From: Oscarella lobularis
Lineage: Eukaryota > Porifera > Homoscleromorpha > Homosclerophorida > Oscarellidae
Direction of reading: 5' to 3'
NCBI RefSeq assembly: GCF_947507565.1
Contig: NC_089188.1
Coordinates: 124,001 to 188,000 of the forward strand
DNA length: 64,000 nt
The translations under genes were made by a program, and so were the position numbers. Shown here one piece after another: positions 56,371 through 64,000 of this stretch. Every line of letters begins with the position of its first letter. Within the stretch, counting starts at the first letter, position 1. The notes below the pieces were generated by a model. That model did not search any database, had not been told where the DNA came from, and saw only the letters and a list, made by a program, of their open reading frames with translations.

Positions 56371-57727
56371 CGTTCAGTTTTCATTTTAAAGTTCGCCGTT
56401 TTGTGTAACGTGGAAAGATACTCTTCAAAACGTGCACAATATTTTTTTTAAATATGTCAAAGAATTTGCCTGTTTTTTTGTGCTGCCTTTCCCTTCTATA
56501 TCATTTGTTCTTTGTTTATATTTGGTAGTATTTTCGATTTTATATTAGTGCTACTGGTTTGCCTTGCTTTTTAATTTCATCTTGATTATACTGTATAGAG
56601 AAACGACAACTGTTTAATGCCTCAATGTACAAAGATATAACTACTCTTAATTAATTGTAAGAGGTATGGGAACGACCTTGTTGTAACTGCTCATACAATG
56701 CATGAATACACTAAGTTGCATTTTTTGCTTTGTTTTATTCATTCATAAGTCATTTGCTTTCTTTCCTTAACTTAATTATCGGGACAACTTACTGCGTCTG
56801 AGATATTACTCCTTTACATATGATCCCCGACTGCCCGCATGTCTGGGTAGGGTAAACGAGTACCCTATCCGGACATACGGGCCACTGAAGTTTTGAGACA
56901 CGCGAGAGAACAGCATTTTGTTCCAACCTTCGTTAATCAAATAACCAAAGTTATACAACAAAATTCATAAACTTTTACTAAAAAATTTTCACCAGCTAAC
57001 ACAAATAAATTACCTTCGGTATCTTCCGGTTATTGCGTCCCCCAATGACTAAGAGAAAATTTCTAATTAAAATAATGAATTAACTTTGATTACGAAGAGT
57101 CCTTGCCTTGAGATGTTTTCATTCCAAATCCCAAGTATATGAAGATTCACGAAGAAACTCAAGTAGGGATGCGTCACACAGGTGAGAAATGGCTTTCACG
57201 GTCTGACAGCGAGACGCTTGTGAGGAGAGAATTGAAAACGCGCACGGCAGTGAGATTGATTCAATTAGTCTAAATAATAAAATAAATTCAAACTATGAAG
57301 TAGATTATGATACCATGAGATCTGAAGAAAATAGCTCTGAAAACTTTTCTTTTCCATCATTGTATGCCGCCCAAAGACGAGACCCTAAAAATAACTTACA
57401 CAAACCGAAAAAGAGAGAAAGGGGCCCCACCTCTCTTTCTCTCTGTCTACTCTCTCATACCTCAGATTCTTGTCTTCGTCGCTCGCCACCGTTCGTAAAT
57501 TGTCCAATTGATCTTTAGATGGTGTAATTGGCTTCTTCGTTTACGCCGAATTAACGATTTCGCTGCAAACTTCTGTTTCCACGAGAAAATTTGCTTCACC
57601 GAGAAAACAGGTCGGCAACTAGGACTCATTTGATGATGTAATCGAACGGGCTCAATCCAGAACATTCCGTGAAACACACAAAGAAAAGATGAACCTTTAC
57701 TGCGCATGCGCACTGGTTGTCAGAGTA
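56371..57727. other. Spacer and duplicated 5' flank of gene B
   Basis: 3' flank of gene 2, then from about 56885 a diverged copy of the unit-start sequence (ACACGCGAGAGAACAGCA). A hairpin lies at 56833-56882 (see next feature). The conserved GAGAAAGGGGCCCC promoter-like block is at about 57415. No other gene. Confidence 0.55.
56833..56882. repeat. Hairpin after gene 2
   Basis: Arms 56833-56854 (GCCCGCATGTCTGGGTAGGGTA) and 56861-56882 are inverted repeats with three mismatches and a 6-nt loop. A diverged relative with a longer loop sits in the same place after gene B (60939-61018). A small MITE or a structured 3' element. Confidence 0.75.
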
Positions 57728-60630
57728 ATGGCGTGGCTTCGTCAAATACTTCGCAAAAACGACTCCTCCGACGGCGACTCTCAAACCATCGCACCCGAGA
57801 AACGGCGTTTTCATGAATGCGCGTTGGTCGACGATCATCTTCATCTCTTCGGTGGCCTCCATGGATCAAAATACTTTCCCCGCAATGAAATCTTTGTGAT
57901 GAATGTTCGAAGAGCGGAAAAGAAGTGGATCCGTCGATTGACTCGAGGTCGAACGATTCCTCCACCTTGTAGGGGAGCACGATGTGTTGTCATCGAAAAG
58001 ATGATCTTCTCATACGGGGGAAGAACAAAAGAGCGTCGTCGCCTGGGAATCGTTTATCGTCTCGATCCGAAGAAAATGGAATGGATCGAAGTAGCGACGC
58101 CTATCGGAGGAAAGAAACCGCACGAACGCTCACACTGCTGTTTGTGTGCGATTGGATCAAGAATGATCATGTTTGGGGGAGAGAGCGAAAAGAAGATTCC
58201 TCGTGATCAACTCCAGTCTGGGGCAACTCAGGATGAAGACAACTGGACTAATGATATTTATGAATTTCGACTTGAAGAGGGAAATGAAAAAGGTGACTCA
58301 ATTTAATATCAATTTGATACTAATTTGAAATATGAACTAGGAATGTGGTTGGATTTGGAATTAAGTGGAACACGACCAAAACCACTTGTTGTCGCTGCCA
58401 TGGCAATCATTGATGAGCATCGAGCATTACTTCATGGAAGGGACGTGGAGGAAGAATCTCACTCTATTTTAATTGATTTAAATCGCAAAGTAAAGCTGCG
58501 TTGTAAATTAAATAATAAATCTGTTTAGCAATATTTTTAGTTGTGGACAATCATTGATTTCAATGTGAAACCTTCAACAAGACGCGACCATACAATTTGT
58601 CAATTAGTGACAGAAGGATTAGAAGACGAATCAATTTGTCTTCTCGTTGGTGGTCACATGATCTACAGAACAAATTCAGACTATGTTTACGTTCTGGATT
58701 GTGACAATTCCAAAGCATATCCGGTTGTTATAATTTTACTTTTATTGAATTTCTAATGATTATTTGTAAAGATGGACGTCGATCCACAATTGGGAAAAGT
58801 TATGGAGCACACATGTCATTGTGTGCAGAACGAAGACAAGACTACTGACGTCATTGTCTCTGGTGGTTTTGACTCCACCTCATTTTCGTACCGGCCTATT
58901 CTTAGCTGTTTTCATCTTGGTAACGTGCTCTATTTATTATTATCAACGTCTAAATAATGAATTTTTCAGACGTGAAGAAGGAGCCGTACATGAAAATTAA
59001 ACGAGATATTCTCTCGTCGAGACGGGGGGCGTCAGTTCGTGCAGCCACTTCATCTCCGCGTCTTTCACTTCCAAGTGAGAGAGAAAATATTGAAATGATG
59101 CAACGCGAGCTCGAGCATTTGCGACGAATATGCTCTGAATTGACCGAAGAAAAATCGTCTATTAGGTTATATATTATGTTGTATACTACTGTAAAGCATA
59201 ATGTAATTTTTTTGTTTTTTCGAAATGAACTGGTCTCTACCCAAAGTCTCCTGCAAAAAGAAATCATTCAAATTAGGTTAGTTAATTTTGTAAATATTGT
59301 ATATCTTTGTTTTCACTGAATAATTTCAATCTGAACGCGAGTTATTTTGCTTTTAGAGAAGAACTGATCTCTTCTCATCGTCTTATTGAGCGCAAAGACG
59401 GAGAAATTACACAGATCAAGTTATTTATTTGAAAGGAATAAATAAATTTGGTGACATTTTTAATTATAGGCAAGAATTAGCGTCTGTTAAAGGAGAAGCA
59501 TCTAATGCTCAGCGTCGTTACAGGTTTTTAAAAATGATACTCTCGTAACTAATAATGTTCTGCTTTGTAGGGAGGAACTGACGTCAGTGCAACGCCAACG
59601 TAGTGTTGCATTGACACGCTGCGAGACCCTTGAAGCATCTCGTGACGAGATGAAGCGACGCCTCGACGAGTTCACTGACGTGTTGAACCTTAGTCCAGAC
59701 GAAGTTCACCTGTCAAGCCAAAACCTCGGGTCAGGATCTTTTGCAGGTGAATGTCATAAAAAGGTATTTATTTAAATTTAATATTGCGTATATCACAAAG
59801 GCGTTTCCGTGGGCCAATGGCGCGGAATGAGAGTGGCCGTGAAGAAAATTCACGAGCTCATTACAAGTCAACGCAACGTGGCAATGTTTCGACGAGAAGT
59901 CCTCGTATGCAGTCGACTCCATCATCCCAATATAATGGTCGTATGTGGAGCGGTCATAACCGAAGGATCTCCTCTCCAAATCGTCATGGAATTACTCGAA
60001 GGATCCGTCAGTGAAGTCATCGACGCCGCCCACGCATCCAGATCCTATTTGACCAATTACGAGCAGCTGTCTATTGCCATGGATATGACGTCAGGTATAT
60101 CGTATCTTCATCAGATTCGTCCTCGACCCTACGTCCACGGCGACATTCGCCCGTCAAATGTTCTCGTCACGAGAGATATGAAGGTAAAAGTGGGTGACTT
60201 GGGAGCGGCTCATATTATCGAGAGTTCTCTGTCCGCTGGTCCAATGAGCCCTCCTTATCTCGCTCCAGAAAGGTTTTCTGAGTCTGGCAGTCCTGCCACT
60301 TCGAGCACGTTGAATAGTGACGTGTACAGCGTGGGCGTGTCATTACTTGAGATCTTTACGGGTGTGGGTCCTATTCCAGAGGAGAGGCAGACTCAGCTTG
60401 ATGCTCTTGCTAGTCGTCCTGATTTATTCATGCTTTGCTCTCGCTTGATTGGTCGTAATCCCGCCAATCGAATGTCAGCACAAAGGTGCTTTGACACGCT
60501 AAAAGTTAATTTTGTCGAACATGAAAGGGGTTTAACAGATGAAAACATTCTCACAGCAAAGCGAATAGTTAGTGGTGTTTTTGAGGGAGACACTCATAAG
60601 GTCATCCTCCAAAAAATATCCCTCGATTGA
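57728..60630 (+). CDS. Gene B: Kelch - short micro-exon coiled coil - non-RD kinase
   Basis: Exons 57728-58292, 58341-58489, 58541-58723, 58772-58919, 58970-59165, 59357-59419, 59470-59523, 59571-59746, 59801-60630; 788 codons in frame. Exons 1, 2 and 3 have exactly the gene A lengths (565, 149, 183 bp). Kelch motifs are as in gene A (HLHLFGGLHGS, MIFSYGG). The fourth Kelch exon ends at CTTG|GTAACG. The counterpart of gene A exon 6 (about 59223-59275) has lost its acceptor (AG to CG) and must be skipped, which its length allows. Another donor reads ATCAA|GTTATT. The coil is therefore shorter. Kinase: VAVKKIHEL, HGDIRPSNVLV, VGDLGAAH, LAPERFSES, catalytic residues intact. Confidence 0.9.
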
Positions 60631-62253
60631 ACGTTTATCTGTGCTTTGATGTTTCCCCTGCATTTCTCTAGGCTTTTATATTTGTAGTTTTTCTACTTGT
60701 TTTGCGAAAACAATTTTCAATTTAACTTTATTTTGTATTTCTCTTTTTATGATTGCTCTTTCTTAACAGAAATTGATTTTGTTTATCATCATATTTGACC
60801 GCCAAAGTGCGTTTTACGTGTGTCTTTAACGTTATTATTTTTAGAATTTTTATTTTCCTTTTTTTAGTTTCCTATAGTAGCCTAGACCCGAGAGAAATTA
60901 CTGGCACTGGGAAAATACGTGTCTGCCTTTTGTTGGAAGCCCGTATGTCTGGGTAGTGTAATTACGTAAACAGCTTTTCCAGAAAAAAAAGCGTTTACCT
61001 TATCCGGACATTCGGGCCAACCAAGTATTAAAGATACGTTTTAAAATATTCCACGATCTTTTGATACACGCGAGAGAACAGCAATTCGTTGAAACGTTTA
61101 TTATTTAATAATAAATTACCAAAACTAGACACATTTGTAAATTGCTTTTTAAATAACATGTAGCGCCAGCCAAACACACAGAAAATGAAAATATTTTCTA
61201 ATCGTTAGACCTCAGCCCAATTTCTAAACAAATTGCCTAACCAATATAAATCTTTTTTTCAGATTTAGCTAACCATTGTAGAATTCCGCCCAACCACCCT
61301 TTCTTCAATTCAAAAAAGAGTTTGATTTGAATATGATAAATCAAGAGCACATACTCTGCACGCATGGTAAAAATATAAAAAACAACCTAGCAAAAATTCC
61401 TCATCGCACCGCTAAGTCTTCGTCCTGCCACAACAAAAGAAGCAAAGCCACTGATATTCACAGAATAACTTGGGCACTTATCTGATCCATCACAGGTAAC
61501 GCCCTCCAATGACGTAACGACTCCAACGTCCATCCCACTTAGAGAAATCCTATAAAATGAGCAGGGATTCTAAACTAGAACCATTCCAAAGTACCTCACC
61601 TATCATAGTCCTTGCCTTCAGATGCTTTAATTTAAATCATTAATTTCCCTTCTCCGTCCATGTATATAAAAAAAGATAGGAACTCGGGAGGAATCGGTTG
61701 GACAGCCCAACGCTTTTGACGATTAAATTTCGAAACCGTAAAGTGATTCAATTAGTCTAAATAATAAAATCAAACTCTGAAGTAGATTACATTAGTTTTA
61801 GGCAACCATATTATCTGCAGAAAATAGATCCAGGAAATATTTTCTATTCCATCTTTGTATGCGGCCAAAAGGCGAGACCCTAATAATAACGTTCACAAAC
61901 CGAAAAAGAGAGAAAGGGGCCCCTCCTCTCTTTCTCTCTGTCTACTCTCTCTCTCATACCTCAGTCTCTTGTCTTCGTGGCTCGCCACCATTCGTAAGTT
62001 GTCCAATTGATCTTTAGCGGTCTATTTGGCTTCTTCGTCGACGCCGAAATAACGATTTCGCTGCACAATTCAGCAAAGATTGCTGAATTCAGTTTCCTCG
62101 AGAAAAATTGCTTCACCGAGAAAACAGGTCGGCAAGCGTGACGATTTGTGTCTCATTTGACGATGCAATCGAACGGGCTCAATCCAGAACATTCCGTGAA
62201 ACACACAAAGAAAAGATGAACCTCTACTGCGCGTGCGCATGGTTGTCAGAGTA
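60631..62253. other. Spacer and duplicated 5' flank of gene C
   Basis: T-rich 3' flank of gene B, the second hairpin (60939-61018), then from about 61040 a close paralogue of 47944-49030, including a degraded copy of the unrecognised minus-strand exons (about 61330-61730, with indels that break the frame) and the promoter-like block at about 61910. A 12-bp inverted duplication near 62070 (AATTCAGCAAAGATTGCTGAATT) is private to this copy. The 498-bp element of gene A is absent. Confidence 0.6.
60939..61018. repeat. Hairpin after gene B
   Basis: GCCCGTATGTCTGGGTAGTG and the inverted TATCCGGACATTCGGGC flank a loop that itself contains GTAAAC...GTTTAC arms. Related to 56833-56882. Confidence 0.7.
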
Positions 62254-64000
62254 ATGGCTTCGCTACGTCGAATACTTCGCAAAAACGACTCCCCTGATAA
62301 AGACTCTCAAGCCATCTCACCTGAGAAACGGTGTTTTCATGAATGCGCGTTGGTCGACGATCATCTTCATCTCTTCGGTGGCTTCCATGGATCAAAATAC
62401 TTTCCCCGCTATGAAATCTTTGTGACGAATGTTCGAAGAGCGGAAAAGAAGTGGATCCGTCGATTGACTGGAGGTCGAACGATTCCTCCACCTTGTCAGG
62501 GAGCACGATGTGTTGTCATCGACAAAATGATCTACTCATACGGGGGAAGAACAAAAGAGCGTCGTTGCCTGGGAATCGTTTATCGTCTCGATCCGAAGAA
62601 AATGGAATGGATGGAAGTAGCGACGCCTATCGGAGGAAAGAAACCGCACGAACGCTCATCATGCTGTTTGTGTGCAATTGCATCAAGAATGATCATGTTT
62701 GGGGGAAGGAGCGAAGAGAAGATTCCTCGTGATCAACTTCAGTCTGGGGCAACTCAGGATAAGTACAACTGGAGTAATGATATTTATGAATTTCGACTTG
62801 AAGAGGGAAATGAAAAAGGTGACTTGATTTAATATCAATTTGATACCAATTTGAAATATGAACTAGGAATGTGGTTGGATTTGGAATTAAGTGGAACACG
62901 ACCAAAACCACTTGTTGTCGCTGCCATGGCAACCATTGACGAGCATCGAGCATTACTTCATGGAAGGGACGTGGAGAATGAATCTCACTCTATTTTAATT
63001 GATTTAAATCGCAAAGTAAACCTGCGTAGTTAAATAATTAATCTGTTTAGCAATATTTTTAGTTGTGGACAGTCATTGATTTCAATGTGAAACCATCAGC
63101 AAGACGGGGCCATGCCATTTGTGAATTAGTGACAGAAGGATTAGAAGACGAATCAATTTGTCTTCTCCTTGGTGGTCAAATCTTCGACGAAACAAATTCA
63201 GACTATGTTTACGTTCTGGATTGTGACAATTCCAAAGCATATCCGGTTGTTATAATTTTACTTTAATTGATTTTTAATGCTTATTTGTACAGATGGACGT
63301 CGATTCACAATTGGGAAAAGTTATGTGGCACACATGTCATTGTGTGCAGAACGAAGACAAGACTAATGACGTCATTGTCTCTGGTGGTAATGACTCCACC
63401 TCTTGGCCGTATTCGTTCCGGCCTATTCTTAGCGGTTTTCATCTTGGTAACATGCTGTATTTATTATTATCAACGTCTAAATAAGGAATTTTTCAGACGT
63501 GAAAAACGAGCTGTACATGAAAATTAAACGAGATATTCTCTCGTCAAGACGGGGGGCGTCAGTTCGTGCAGCAACTTCATCTCCGCGTCTTTCACTTCCA
63601 AGTGAGAGAGAAGATATTGAAATGATGCAACGCGAGCTCGAGCATTTGCGACGAAGGTGCTCTGAATTGACCAAAGAAAAATCGTCTATAAGGTTATATA
63701 TTATGTTGTGGAATATTTTTAAGTATAACGTGAATTTTTTTGTTTTTCAGAGAAGAACTGACCTCTTCTCATCGCCTTGTTGAGCGCAAAGACGGAGAAT
63801 TGGCTCAGATCAGGTTATTTATGGAATGTAATAAATAAATTTTGTTTCATTTTTAATTATAGGCGAGAATTAGCGTCTGTTCAAGAGGAAAAAGACGAGC
63901 AGATTTCTTCCATTCAGTAGCCCCACAAAAAAATGGCTTCTGCCAATAATAGTGTATATATTCATTGTTTTAGACAGCAATTGGCCGCGTCTCAACGGCT
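62254..64000 (+). CDS. Gene C: Kelch - coiled coil, truncated by window edge
   Basis: Third Kelch paralogue. Exons 62254-62818, 62867-63015, 63063-63245, 63293-63446, 63497-63692, 63751-63813, 63863-63916, and 63974 onward (cut at 64000). The first three exons again have 565, 149 and 183 bp. Kelch strands HLHLFGGFHGS, MIYSYGG, RMIMFGG and ICLLLGG. Coil exons EELTSSHRLVERKDGELAQI (63 bp) and a shortened RELASVQEEKDEQISSI (54 bp). The kinase, if present, lies beyond the window. No frame damage seen. Confidence 0.85.

Noticed and set aside
62922-62938. GCTGCCATGGCAACC as a second RFX X-box
   Set aside because: It lies inside a conserved Kelch exon, and the coding sequence (AAMA) explains it.

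Overview
The window is eukaryotic and almost certainly metazoan. It has many spliced genes with very short introns (about 45-110 bp, GT-AG), a receptor tyrosine kinase with Frizzled-type ectodomains, a GT29 sialyltransferase, a galectin, a talin exon and Death-domain coding. Compact introns, expanded non-RD serine/threonine-type kinases and a GT29 enzyme fit a sponge (a homoscleromorph is my best guess) or another early-branching marine animal. This is inference; the species is not identified from sequence alone.

Layout. 1-19362 is almost entirely tandem repeat: a 21/24-bp minisatellite interleaved with an ACAACGACT/ACAACGGCT microsatellite (1-7337); alternating 41-bp and 48-bp satellites in two higher-order blocks (7338-13022); a 20-bp purine-rich minisatellite flanked by GGACAAATTGTCC palindromes (13023-14762); diverged repeats (14763-16940); and a 20-bp satellite that switches orientation at about 18590 to form a giant inverted repeat. 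Long open frames in these blocks follow from repeat units divisible by three and are not called as genes. 19363-36128 is mixed: a 30-bp hairpin, a Crinkler-like kinase gene, a 1-kb foldback element, a Mutator-like transposon (23234-26499) with 9-bp target duplication, an isolated talin exon beside Ala/Pro- and acidic-coding repeats, and a sialyltransferase gene broken by one in-frame TGA. 36129-47755 holds ordinary genes: the two-CRD/FN2 receptor tyrosine kinase, a 7TM receptor with a frameshift, a galectin, a DUF985 cupin protein and a 5'-truncated ABCA transporter with a damaged Walker A.

The most interesting region is 47900-64000. It is a segmentally duplicated cluster of four genes (the last cut by the window edge), here called A, 2, B and C. 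A, B and C encode Kelch repeats, a coiled coil and, in the complete A and B, a kinase; gene 2 has a basic Ser/Arg-rich N-terminus in place of Kelch. The coiled coils are written in arrays of micro-exons, mostly 63 bp (21 residues, three heptads) with phase-2 introns on both sides, so exons can be gained, lost or skipped without breaking frame or heptad register. The kinase has an HGD catalytic loop (non-RD) and DLG in place of DFG. Downstream of gene A lie further coil micro-exons and an exon encoding a Death domain, in compatible phase, which could be an alternative 3' end. My exon models for genes A, 2 and B each sum to an exact multiple of three. Kelch, coil, IRAK/RIPK-like non-RD kinase and Death together suggest a lineage-specific signalling or innate-recognition family; that function is inference.
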